Source: Enterococcus thailandicus
GTDB taxonomy: Bacteria; Bacillota; Bacilli; Lactobacillales; Enterococcaceae
Direction: 5' to 3'
DNA length: 39,708 nt
NCBI RefSeq assembly: GCF_001886265.1
Contig: NZ_JXLE01000023.1
Location: 1 to 39,708, forward strand
The position numbers and the translations under genes were made by a program. Shown here in pieces: positions 1-7,081 of this stretch. Numbering within the stretch: position 1 is the stretch's first letter; every line of letters begins with the position of its first letter. The notes below the pieces were generated by a model. That model was not told the origin of the DNA and did no database searches. It worked only from the letters and a program-made list of their open reading frames with translations.

Positions 1-8
1 AAAATTTG

Positions 9-818
9 TCAAAAAAACTGTTGCCATTCCACAATTTTCTTTTCTAAAGGTTGAATGCCCTCTTCTAAAACAACTTGCAACTGAGGGTGAGTGGTAAAAT
101 ATATTTCCGAAACTTCTCTCAACTCTTGTTCACTAGCGTAAGCATCACCAATAATAATCGTATCAATTCGGTCATCCAACAGATAATACGATGCTTGACT
201 TCGAATTGACTGTGTTCGGTGCTGTTCCAACGTACAAAGTCCATCTTGTAGTGGCCAAGGACCAAGTTGCGCATGCTTACTAGTAATAAATGCCGCCGTT
301 TCAAGATCATATTTTTTGAACTGCTGGCAACAATACGCATAAAAATCTTCGGCTAAACCCGAATACTCCATTGGATAAAAATTATGTGACCCAATCAAAT
401 TCTTTTTATTTGGTGAGAAAGACATAATATTATCGATATACTTTGTTCCAATACTCATATTGACTTCAATTTTTAGATTATACATGTTACGCGTCATCTC
501 AGCTTCTTCTCTTCCCGTAAACCCCATATCCAAGCGAATACCATAAACGCCTAAATCTGCAAAAAAAGAGAGGTTTTCATAACTGACACCAATTTGCTTG
601 AAAATTTGGGGGTTGATATCTACGACAACTTCCATACCTAGCTGACTAGCATACTGAACCGTTTCTTTAAAATGACGAATAACCTGATCGCTATCTCCTG
701 CTAGCTCCAATAAACTCGTAAAAACTCTACGATAGCCTAGCTGGTAAGCTAGATCAATGTAGATTTTGTCTTGTTCTTTTGTTGATTTTTCCGGATAAAT
801 TGAAATACCTAATGTCAC
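9..818 (-). CDS. MupG-like (DUF871) 6-phospho-N-acetylmuramidase-type protein, C-terminally short
   Basis: The 269-residue product has the N-terminal TIM-barrel pattern of the DUF871/MupG family (MTLGISIYPE start, VVDINP, GIRLDMGF, SHNFYP and HAQLGPWP blocks). MupG enzymes cleave 6-phospho-MurNAc-GlcNAc in the cytoplasm during cell-wall recycling. Family members are usually about 350-360 residues and carry a C-terminal cyclophilin-like domain. Here a TGA stop at 9-11 ends the protein after the barrel. The stop follows a run of seven T on the coding strand, so a frameshift (real or a sequencing error) is possible, but the window ends 8 bases later. Start is GTG at 816-818 behind a TAGGGAA-type site. 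MurQ or the MurNAc PTS would be expected nearby in intact systems and are not visible. Family assignment is fairly sure; function is inferred. Confidence 0.75.
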   Translation of the reverse strand: MTLGISIYPEKSTKEQDKIYIDLAYQLGYRRVFTSLLELAGDSDQVIRHFKETVQYASQLGMEVVVDINPQIFKQIGVSYENLSFFADLGVYGIRLDMGFTGREEAEMTRNMYNLKIEVNMSIGTKYIDNIMSFSPNKKNLIGSHNFYPMEYSGLAEDFYAYCCQQFKKYDLETAAFITSKHAQLGPWPLQDGLCTLEQHRTQSIRSQASYYLLDDRIDTIIIGDAYASEQELREVSEIYFTTHPQLQVVLEEGIQPLEKKIVEWQQFF

Positions 819-944
819 TTGATTCCCTACTTTCTAAAATTACTGTCCGTACGAACTTACATAACAATAATCTCTAAGAACGTCTTGATCTTCAAGTTCA
901 AAAAGAGCATGATACCATGTGATTTTTGACTAAAGATTTTTATT

Positions 945-1000
945 CTAAAAAAACTAAGTTGACCATATCTTTTTGCTCGAGATACAGTCAACCTAGTTTG
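945..1000 (-). terminator. Rho-independent terminator after the lipoprotein gene
   Basis: Arms at 952-964 and 988-1000 pair over 13 positions with one G-T pair, and inner bases (TATCT/AGATA) extend the stem. On the minus strand the stem runs into a T tract. It lies 34 bp past the stop of the YxeA-like gene. Confidence 0.75.
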
Positions 1001-1033
1001 TAGGAACTATTCAATTCAAGAATTACGTATTAT

Positions 1034-1390
1034 TTACTTACTCTTTTCGATAACGTCTAAAGCTTTGTCAGGAACCTTACTCTTTTCTACCTCTTCCCAA
1101 CTTTTCACTCCGTCACTTTTTGTTACTTTTGCTTTCAAATAGGCGTCTTTTTTTAATGGTTTATTTCGATATTCTTTCATTTCTAAGTCGATTTTCTCAC
1201 CATTTTTATTGACAAATACTTGATTATACTCAAAATATGAGCTACCGTCTTTATCTGTTTGTTTTTCAGGAGTTGTCGTGATTTTTGTATAGTAGACTTC
1301 TTTTTTTAGTTCTCTATCATAAAACTGACATCCTGACATAACAAAAAGACTTGCTAACGCTAAAGTAAGTGTAATAAATATTTTTTTCAA
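1034..1390 (-). CDS. YxeA-like (DUF1093) small lipoprotein
   Basis: A 118-residue secreted protein. It starts with a basic, hydrophobic signal (KKIFITLTLALASLFVMSGC) ending in a lipobox-like MSGC, with the lipidated Cys at about residue 21. The rest resembles the DUF1093/YxeA family: YYTKI near the start, a YFEYNQVFVNKNG block, and a KKDAYLKAKV segment, consistent with a small OB-like fold. The start chosen is TTG at 1388-1390 because AGGAGG lies 10 bases upstream; a longer ATG-started frame (to 1435) has no such site and would bury the signal peptide. It is a single gene with its own terminator. The family's function is not known to me; an outer-face lipoprotein is all the sequence supports. 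Confidence 0.75.
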   Translation of the reverse strand: MKKIFITLTLALASLFVMSGCQFYDRELKKEVYYTKITTTPEKQTDKDGSSYFEYNQVFVNKNGEKIDLEMKEYRNKPLKKDAYLKAKVTKSDGVKSWEEVEKSKVPDKALDVIEKSK

Positions 1391-1582
1391 TGGCTTACTT
1401 CCTCCTATAGTTGATCTATTCAAATAATAATTCATTTTAGTTCAAGTAAACATTGAATCGAGAATGTAAGAGCTAACACTATTGAAAGAATAATATAACT
1501 ATCATTATGTAATTGGTAATTTCTCGGTCAGATTTGTCTTCCAAGTTAAGTACTCATCTCTTGAACCGCTTGAAAGCATCAT

Positions 1583-1619
1583 AAAGCCCTCCTTCTTATT
1601 TTAGAAGAAGGAGGGCTTT
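1583..1619. terminator. Strong hairpin, probable terminator left from a decayed gene
   Basis: A perfect 15-bp inverted repeat (1583-1597 / 1605-1619) with a 7-base loop and short T tracts on both sides. No intact gene ends here. On the minus strand it lies 30 bp past the end of the EIIA remnant, so it is probably that gene's old terminator. Confidence 0.6.
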
Positions 1620-1648
1620 TCGCGTTCTCTGAAATTAGAAAAACTTGC

Positions 1649-1756
1649 TTAATCACCGCAACCATTGTTACTTGGCTTTACCGCAAATCCCTCGCCCATC
1701 ATTTTTTGACTGAGTACTGGATCAGAAACTTTTTTCAGATTGATGATCTCCAAAAA
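1649..1756 (-). pseudogene. Remnant of a glucose-family PTS EIIA domain
   Basis: A 35-codon open stretch on the minus strand reads FLEIINLKKVSDPVLSQ then KMMGEGFAVKPSNN and a stop. EIIA-Glc-type domains carry the signature DPVFxxKMMGDGxAIxP near their N-terminus, so the match is good. An in-frame TGA lies just upstream at 1757-1759 and the fragment ends long before the phosphorylated His region. It is therefore a non-functional leftover. It was probably part of crr-like EIIA or of an EIIBCA permease. A hairpin terminator remains downstream. The short length limits certainty. Confidence 0.5.
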
Positions 1757-1800
1757 TCAAATTTATTTAGCGATTATTTCGATTATTCTCCAATTGAGCT

Positions 1801-1840
1801 AAAAAAAAGACTATGACAAAAAATATTGACATAGTCTTTT
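1801..1840 (-). terminator. Rho-independent terminator after the DUF697 gene
   Basis: Arms 1805-1815 and 1830-1840 form an 11-bp stem (AAAAGACTATG), followed on the minus strand by eight T. It lies 41 bp past the DUF697 stop codon. Confidence 0.8.
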
Positions 1841-1880
1841 CTTTTCGAAGCTGGACGCTTGGAGCCACAACCTCTTTTGG

Positions 1881-2582
1881 CTATTTTTTCTTATTTACTC
1901 CTTGAATCGCCTTGAACAAAGTATCAAACTGGCCTTTAAACGACATTACTTGATCAAAGATATCTTCCCCATCATTCAGCATTTTGACCGTCACCCAGCC
2001 AAGAGATTCTGTAATTGCCATCGCAACCACCGCATTGACCGCACCACCACTAATTGTTCCAACTACCGGAATAAATTTTAAGATATTGCCTACTGCACTA
2101 CGGCCAAAGCTGACAACTACCAGTTCTTTAGTCAAACTTTTACCCAAACTTTCCGACCAAGATTGTCCAAATATTTTATGTAAACGTGCCATCATCGTTA
2201 ACTGTACTGGAACTAATAAAAACGCGTCGGAAAACGGAATAGGTGATAAACCAATGATTGCTGCTGTTAAGGATGCCACATGAACCGTTGTATGACATTT
2301 TTTACGAGTTTCTTGATCGACATCTGTCAAAAATTCATCAAAAACGCCATCGAAACGACTTCGACTAGCAGCCGTCAACTTTAATGCTTTAGTCTTTGTA
2401 CTATCAAAAGATTTCATGATGGCAGTAGAGATTTTACTTGGAAATTGTTTCAACACATCATTAAAGAACGATTGAAATTCTTCTTGTTCTTCCTGTGTCT
2501 CCAACTCAGCTACTTCATTCAGTTTCTTTTCATTTGTTATCTCAAGCTGTTTCTTTTTTTGTTTATCCTTTTTCCCTAACAT
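1881..2582 (-). CDS. DUF697 domain protein
   Basis: A 233-residue protein. Residues 1-50 are highly charged (Lys/Glu-rich, coiled-coil-like). The central and C-terminal part has the DUF697 pattern: an amphipathic/hydrophobic block with SLTAAIIGLSPIPFSDAFLL, then VQLTMMARLHKIFG, and a Gly-rich VVGTISGGAVNAVVAMAITE helix pair. DUF697 is often fused to or found beside small GTPases and predicted to sit in or at the membrane; no GTPase motif is present here. Monocistronic, with its own terminator. Start ATG at 2580-2582; upstream AAGGGGTCATGAAAG gives an acceptable binding site. Role unknown. Confidence 0.65.
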   Translation of the reverse strand: MLGKKDKQKKKQLEITNEKKLNEVAELETQEEQEEFQSFFNDVLKQFPSKISTAIMKSFDSTKTKALKLTAASRSRFDGVFDEFLTDVDQETRKKCHTTVHVASLTAAIIGLSPIPFSDAFLLVPVQLTMMARLHKIFGQSWSESLGKSLTKELVVVSFGRSAVGNILKFIPVVGTISGGAVNAVVAMAITESLGWVTVKMLNDGEDIFDQVMSFKGQFDTLFKAIQGVNKKK

Positions 2583-2817
2583 CTTTCATGACCCCTTTAT
2601 CAAAAAATTACTAAAGAAATTGTAGCACGGAATACAATTTGGCAACAAGAAAACGTTCAGTACATGCCTGTTACTACCAAAAGTTTATCATTTATTTAAG
2701 TAAGCACAGGTTTAACGTGCATTCCCAGAAGATTCATTTATGTGGTAACTATATTCTTTATAGATAAAGCTGAAACTGTTCACACCTATCTTTTTCAAGC
2801 AACTCCTGTCTGAACAC

Positions 2818-2860
2818 AAAAAATCTCCCAGTCTTCATTTTTAAAATAAAAGCTGGGAGA
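2818..2860 (-). terminator. Hairpin with T tract, minus-strand terminator
   Basis: TCTCCCAG (2824-2831) pairs with CTGGGAGA (2853-2860), and the AT-rich interior also folds. Six T follow on the minus strand. It is the second terminator-like hairpin downstream of the anti-sigma gene. Apart from the two hairpins, nothing else coding was seen in 2583-3119. Confidence 0.65.
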
Positions 2861-2957
2861 ACCATTCTTTAGCCGTAGCGTTTTTATCTTCTATTATTCC
2901 TTACTACGCTCCAAAGCACACTCATTAACTGACAGAAAAAGGAGCTGGAACATACAT

Positions 2958-3006
2958 AAAAAAGTGCCTTCAATTTCCAAAAGTTAGACATTTGAAAGCA
3001 CCTTTT
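2958..3006 (-). terminator. Hairpin terminator inside a repeat-like segment
   Basis: Arms 2958-2973 and 2992-3006 pair with two mismatches, and a T tract follows on the minus strand. The flank at 2936-2952 (AAAAAGGAGCTGGAACAT) resembles the end of the repeat element at 5524-5660. It lies about 110 bp past the anti-sigma stop. Confidence 0.6.
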
Positions 3007-3119
3007 ATTTTGAAAAAATTTTTCGTAGTTAGCCTGAGCTAGTTGAATTATTTAAGGAACAATTGATCCGAGTGCCAATTAGTAGTTCGCTGATTAACAC
3101 TTTTTCACATTAATTTTTC

Positions 3120-4511
3120 TTACTTCTCTTCAGAAGTTGCTGAGTCCTTGGAATCTAAACTTAATTCACTCGCTCCAATTTTAATTGATTGGATTTCTTC
3201 GTTATCTTTTAATCCAAATTCATAACGATAATGCATTTTTTTACCTTCTTGGAAATGGCTCCTGTCTTCATCTAACCTGAAAGTTGTCCCATCTTTATAA
3301 GTCAATATAATCGGAACATTGATTAAACTCCCCGTATAATCAAAGTCTAGTGCCAGCGGCGATAAAGTAATATTTTCTAAGAATACTTTATCCGTTGCTC
3401 CATCGATTTCTTGATCAGGCAAATTGGTGATTGGTAATTCTTTCGCCTCTTTCAATTGTATCAGCCAATTCCCTTCTTGATAGACACCCCAATTCCACCC
3501 GTTTAAAAGAAGTTTTGCTTGAGTTAAGTCTGCTTCTGAAATAGCAAAAACATATTCTTGATAATCAGATCTGCCAGTTTGATTATTATGCGTCCCCTCA
3601 TCAATACTAAAGTCTACGATTGGTTCTATTTCTTTTTCACCAATAGCCAAACTTGGAAAAACAGCTGCCATCTTAGGTTCATTTGGTATTTTTAGTTGGA
3701 CATGTAATAAATTATCTTTGTAAGCAATATTGGAAATTGTAAAATTTTGGTCTAATTTTTCATTGACCTCCAATGGTTTTAATCCTTCCTTGATTATCTT
3801 GTCCCAAGTAACGCCTAGTTTTTTGGCTTCTTTTTCATCAAATCCACCACCTTGGCTTTCTTGTTTTGTTAAATCAATCCAAGTTTTAGCTGGTTTTACT
3901 ATTTCTTCCCATTTTGGAGTAAAAGTTTTTATAAAGTTTTTTTCTTGACTTGCAAAAGAACGGATTTGAAACCCGGAAATTGGCGTAGCCTCTGCACCAA
4001 TCGCGCTGGTAACTAATGTAGCCGTTTTCGTTCCTTCGTCATAATTGACCACTTGGGTATTCCCACCACTAAACATTTCCCAATCCTCGATGACTGTATC
4101 TTTTGCTAGCCGATCACCAGTTAAATCAGTTAGTTGGCTAACCAAGTATTGATTATTCCCATCTTTAAAAGAGGCAACAGCTTTTAGCCGTAATCCTTGA
4201 TCCGTTACTTCTTGACTTAGCTTATCTGAATTTAACAATAAGATTTCTGTATCTGTACCAAACCTTTTTTTATAAGCTAACGACAAATCATCTCGAAAAG
4301 TAAATCCTACTAATAGTAAACCTAATGCTGCCGTTGATCCACCAATTATCCAACGTCTTTTTTGTTGTCTCTTTTTTCTAAACATATTCTTTTTTGTTAC
4401 AAATTTATTCTTGATTTCTTTTTTATTTTTTTCGTGAAAGGGTTGATCAGTACATTTCAGTAATTCATCTAACTGTTCTTCAGTTAAATATTCTAAAGGA
4501 TCTTTTTTCAT
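3120..4511 (-). CDS. Membrane anti-sigma factor, DUF4179-like
   Basis: A 463-residue protein encoded immediately after an ECF-type sigma gene, sharing an ATGA overlap (4508-4511), so the two are translationally coupled. Residues 1-50 are cytoplasmic and charged (EEQLDELLK..., then a Lys/Arg-rich stretch). One membrane segment spans about residues 54-72 (WIIGGSTAALGLLLVGFTF). The remaining 390 residues are extracellular, beta-rich and similar in layout to DUF4179/DUF5643 anti-sigma proteins. Expected role: hold the partner sigma factor at the membrane until an envelope signal is sensed. No zinc-binding HxxxCxxC motif is seen in the N-terminus, so it is not a ZAS-type anti-sigma. Assignment rests on architecture and the neighbour. 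Confidence 0.75.
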   Translation of the reverse strand: MKKDPLEYLTEEQLDELLKCTDQPFHEKNKKEIKNKFVTKKNMFRKKRQQKRRWIIGGSTAALGLLLVGFTFRDDLSLAYKKRFGTDTEILLLNSDKLSQEVTDQGLRLKAVASFKDGNNQYLVSQLTDLTGDRLAKDTVIEDWEMFSGGNTQVVNYDEGTKTATLVTSAIGAEATPISGFQIRSFASQEKNFIKTFTPKWEEIVKPAKTWIDLTKQESQGGGFDEKEAKKLGVTWDKIIKEGLKPLEVNEKLDQNFTISNIAYKDNLLHVQLKIPNEPKMAAVFPSLAIGEKEIEPIVDFSIDEGTHNNQTGRSDYQEYVFAISEADLTQAKLLLNGWNWGVYQEGNWLIQLKEAKELPITNLPDQEIDGATDKVFLENITLSPLALDFDYTGSLINVPIILTYKDGTTFRLDEDRSHFQEGKKMHYRYEFGLKDNEEIQSIKIGASELSLDSKDSATSEEK

Positions 4512-5077
4512 CTATTTTCCACCTCTCTAAAAAAAGAATTTTCATTCACTAAGTGACGAAGCTTTTTACGCCCTCGATACAAATAATTATCAATTTCTTT
4601 ACTCGTGAGTTTTGTGCGCTCTGCGATTTCCAGAGGAGATAAATCACAAAAGATTCGCCAAAACAATAATTGACGTGTGGGCTCGTCAAACGTCAAAATC
4701 AAGTTATACAGTTCTTGCCATGCTTCTTTCTCATCAAGTTCATCACTAATCAGTTGTTGTGCATCTTCATTTATTTCCGTCAATGGTTCTTGTTTAAATT
4801 TTTGGACTTTTTGCCATTTATTTCTGGTCATACTCTTTGTCATAATACACAAATAAGTTTTCAGACTACCTTTTTCTGGATTAAATTTTTCAGGATGTTG
4901 CCAAAATCGTAAGAAAACATCACTGATTATTTCTTCCAGATCCATGTTATTATGAACACCACTGCGAGCACCCACTGCCCATAATAATTTACTATAAGCT
5001 GTAATTAGATAATCGAATGCATCATCATCACGTTTTTTTAATCGTTGATAAAAAAGTTCATTTTCGATTTCTTCCAT
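4508..5077 (-). CDS. Sigma-70 family (ECF-like) RNA polymerase sigma factor
   Basis: A 189-residue protein with region 2 (DAFDYLITAYSKLLWAVGAR, MDLEEIISDVFLRFWQHPEKFNP, then GSLKTYLCIMTKSMTRNK) and region 4 (FDEPTRQLLFWRIF, LSPLEIAERTKLTSKEIDNYL, RGRKKLRHLV helix-turn-helix). No region 1 or 3, as in ECF factors. Start placed at ATG 5075-5077 behind AGGTGGTGGAG; an upstream in-frame ATG at 5129-5131 lacks a better site. It is followed by its anti-sigma factor. Such pairs commonly autoregulate and respond to envelope stress; no clear own-promoter motif was recognised upstream. Confidence 0.85.
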   Translation of the reverse strand: MEEIENELFYQRLKKRDDDAFDYLITAYSKLLWAVGARSGVHNNMDLEEIISDVFLRFWQHPEKFNPEKGSLKTYLCIMTKSMTRNKWQKVQKFKQEPLTEINEDAQQLISDELDEKEAWQELYNLILTFDEPTRQLLFWRIFCDLSPLEIAERTKLTSKEIDNYLYRGRKKLRHLVNENSFFREVENR

Positions 5078-5166
5078 TTCTCCACCACCTACGCTAGTAC
5101 TTTTCAAGAACACTATTAGCACACACTTCACTATCTTGTCCTATTCTCTCCTATAAAAAAACGAAA

Positions 5167-5325
5167 TCAATCATTATTTTGATGAATACACTCGATGGAA
5201 CTAGTTCTTTTTTCTATTAAGTTAACTGACTTTCTCAAAATATAACGCTTCACATAAAAGAGCTCTCCCAAATTCAACATATCTTCATCATCAACATTTT
5301 TGATTTCACATATAGTACAAATCAT
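5167..5325 (-). CDS. Candidate 52-residue small protein upstream of the sigma factor
   Basis: An ATG-started frame (5323-5325) encodes 52 residues beginning MICTICEIKNVDDEDMLNLG and ending in TGA at 5167-5169. It has a CTIC pair near the N-terminus and a basic middle (VKRYILRKSVNLIEKR). A GAGGAAA site lies about 10 bases upstream. It sits 89 bp upstream of the sigma gene on the same strand. I do not recognise it. It may be a real small gene, a remnant, or chance; the rest of 5326-5520 shows nothing convincing. Confidence 0.25.
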   Translation of the reverse strand: MICTICEIKNVDDEDMLNLGELFYVKRYILRKSVNLIEKRTSSIECIHQNND

Positions 5326-5523
5326 AAGGAACAATTTCCTCGCATAAAAATAAATTTTTCTAAATCATCGTCATTCACTTCTAATACTCATCATACCCAG
5401 TTATGTACAAAAATTCCCCAGTATATTTAAGTGCAATCATACGAATAAAAAGCCAACCAGGAATTACCATTCGCGCTAAAATTTCAACTACTACCTCTTA
5501 AAGAACATCCTCACTTCACACAA

Positions 5524-5660
5524 AAAGGGGCTGGGGCAAAAATAGTCTAAATAGAAAAAAAGCCTAAACTTCGTTTTTGAAAACGGTGATTTTAGGCTTT
5601 TTTGAATTGAAAAATGTGTTAAGAACAACTGGGCTTTTTAGTTTTGTCCCAATCCCCTTT
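5524..5660. repeat. Small inverted-repeat element (enterococcal MITE-like) carrying a terminator
   Basis: The ends are imperfect inverted repeats: AAAAGGGGCTGGGGCAAAA at about 5523-5541 and the complement of AAAGGGGATTGGGACAAAA at 5642-5660. The interior holds a long hairpin (5555-5603). Elements of the GGGGCTGGGACAAAA type are common in enterococcal intergenic DNA (my recollection, not checked). It abuts the stop codon of the sucrose hydrolase gene (5664). Related but degraded ends appear near 2936 and 1850. Confidence 0.55.
5555..5603 (-). terminator. Rho-independent terminator of the sucrose operon
   Basis: Arms 5555-5568 and 5591-5603 (AAAAAAAGCCTAAA and its complement) plus an inner CGTTTT/AAAACG stem form a long hairpin with a T tract on either strand. 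It ends the minus-strand sucrose operon. Confidence 0.75.
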
Positions 5661-5663
5661 CTT

Positions 5664-7049
5664 TTAACGGCAATCAAGCAAGCTGAAATGCACACCACGT
5701 CCTTGATTCTTTCCATTATATTTGAGTAATGGTTTCTTAAGGGCGAAAAAACGGGCTGAAGCTACTGCTACTCCATGGTTTACAAAAATTTCTACAGCGG
5801 ATCCATCAATCATCAACTGAATTTCTTTCAATGGTTCATCTAAATGGTAATGACGAAATTCTTTTTTGCCGTCTTCCCAATTCGTTCGACTCAATTCCAT
5901 CAGCGATTTTTTAGCATCAAATAGTAAAGAAAAACCAGTCGTTACTTCTACTTGGAAATCTTCAGCAAAAGAGTCAAAGGTCATAAGAATTTCTGAACCA
6001 AATTTCGCCAAAGGACATTTCCAGTCTCCCATCAACCCAAAAGTAGACTCTTCTCCGCGCAACTGTTGTAATTCTCGGATGGGTCTTTGATAAAGCCGAC
6101 CTTCATGGAAGTTCAATTCACGAGGAATCGTTAAACAATGCACCCACTTTTCTGCAACTGTTGGTTGTGCTTGTTCCTTTTCAGGTGGCATTACGCCCAT
6201 CCAACCATAGAGTATGCGTCGTTCATCAGCTGTTTCAAACGTTTGAGGTGCATAAAATTCAAATCCCCAATCCATTTCTACCAACTCATTTTCTGAAGCA
6301 ATCTGCCATTCTTTCGTCAGTGGCAGATAGACCGTTTGATGAATATTTTGATACTGTTCTCTCTCCGCCGTCAATCCTTGTGGCGAATAAAGTAAGAGTT
6401 CTTGACCATCCACCTGAAAAAGATCAGGGCATTCCCACATGTAGCCTCTCTGAGAGATCTTTTCCATTTCATTTGAATCAAAAAGTTCGCCATCAAATTG
6501 CCACTTTTTAAAGTCAGCGGACGAGTAACAGAGAATTGTTCCTTGCTCTGCTAAAGTTTGAGCCCCGAGCACTAAACGCCATCGATGTGTTTCATTATCA
6601 AACCAGACTTTTGGATCACGCACATGACGTGTATACCCTTGCGGATGTTCAAAAAGCGGGCCTAACTTTTTAAAATCTACACCGTTTTCTGAAACTGCCC
6701 AACACTGAAAACTACTTCGACTTCTATCAGGGTTAATCACATTTCCAGTATAGAATAAGTATAATTTGCCATCTTTTTCAATCGCTGATCCAGAATAAAT
6801 TCCGTCTTTGTCATAAGGCTCGCTAGGAACCAATGCCACCGGCAAACGTTTCCAGTGAATCATGTCCTGAGAAACAACATGTCCCCAGGATTTATAATCA
6901 TGTGAGCAGTCTTTGGAATTCCATTGATAAAAGAGATGATACGCTCCTTGATATTCAATCAATCCATTGGGATCATTCAGTAACCCTTCTTCTGGTGTAC
7001 AATGGAAACTCAATGGATAACGGCTGTCCTTTACTCTACCATCTAACAT
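5664..7049 (-). CDS. scrB: Sucrose-6-phosphate hydrolase (GH32)
   Basis: A 461-residue cytoplasmic GH32 enzyme that splits sucrose-6-phosphate, produced by the PTS, into glucose-6-phosphate and fructose. Signature residues are present: the NDPNG motif at residues 25-29 (nucleophile Asp26), RDP at 144-146 (transition-state stabiliser) and ECPDLF with acid/base Glu206. A five-bladed propeller is followed by a C-terminal beta-sandwich from about residue 330. Length fits ScrB/SacA (450-490). It starts 32 bp after the sucrose EIIBC gene with an AAGGAAGTG site, so it is the last gene of the scr operon. No signal peptide, which agrees with an intracellular phospho-sucrose substrate rather than a secreted levanase or invertase. 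Confidence 0.92.
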   Translation of the reverse strand: MLDGRVKDSRYPLSFHCTPEEGLLNDPNGLIEYQGAYHLFYQWNSKDCSHDYKSWGHVVSQDMIHWKRLPVALVPSEPYDKDGIYSGSAIEKDGKLYLFYTGNVINPDRSRSSFQCWAVSENGVDFKKLGPLFEHPQGYTRHVRDPKVWFDNETHRWRLVLGAQTLAEQGTILCYSSADFKKWQFDGELFDSNEMEKISQRGYMWECPDLFQVDGQELLLYSPQGLTAEREQYQNIHQTVYLPLTKEWQIASENELVEMDWGFEFYAPQTFETADERRILYGWMGVMPPEKEQAQPTVAEKWVHCLTIPRELNFHEGRLYQRPIRELQQLRGEESTFGLMGDWKCPLAKFGSEILMTFDSFAEDFQVEVTTGFSLLFDAKKSLMELSRTNWEDGKKEFRHYHLDEPLKEIQLMIDGSAVEIFVNHGVAVASARFFALKKPLLKYNGKNQGRGVHFSLLDCR

Positions 7050-7081
7050 CTAACTTTCACTTCCTTACTAAAGCCAATTGT

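Noticed and set aside
6161-6511. 116-residue plus-strand frame opposite scrB
   Set aside because: Antisense shadow; the GH32 catalytic motifs are on the minus strand.
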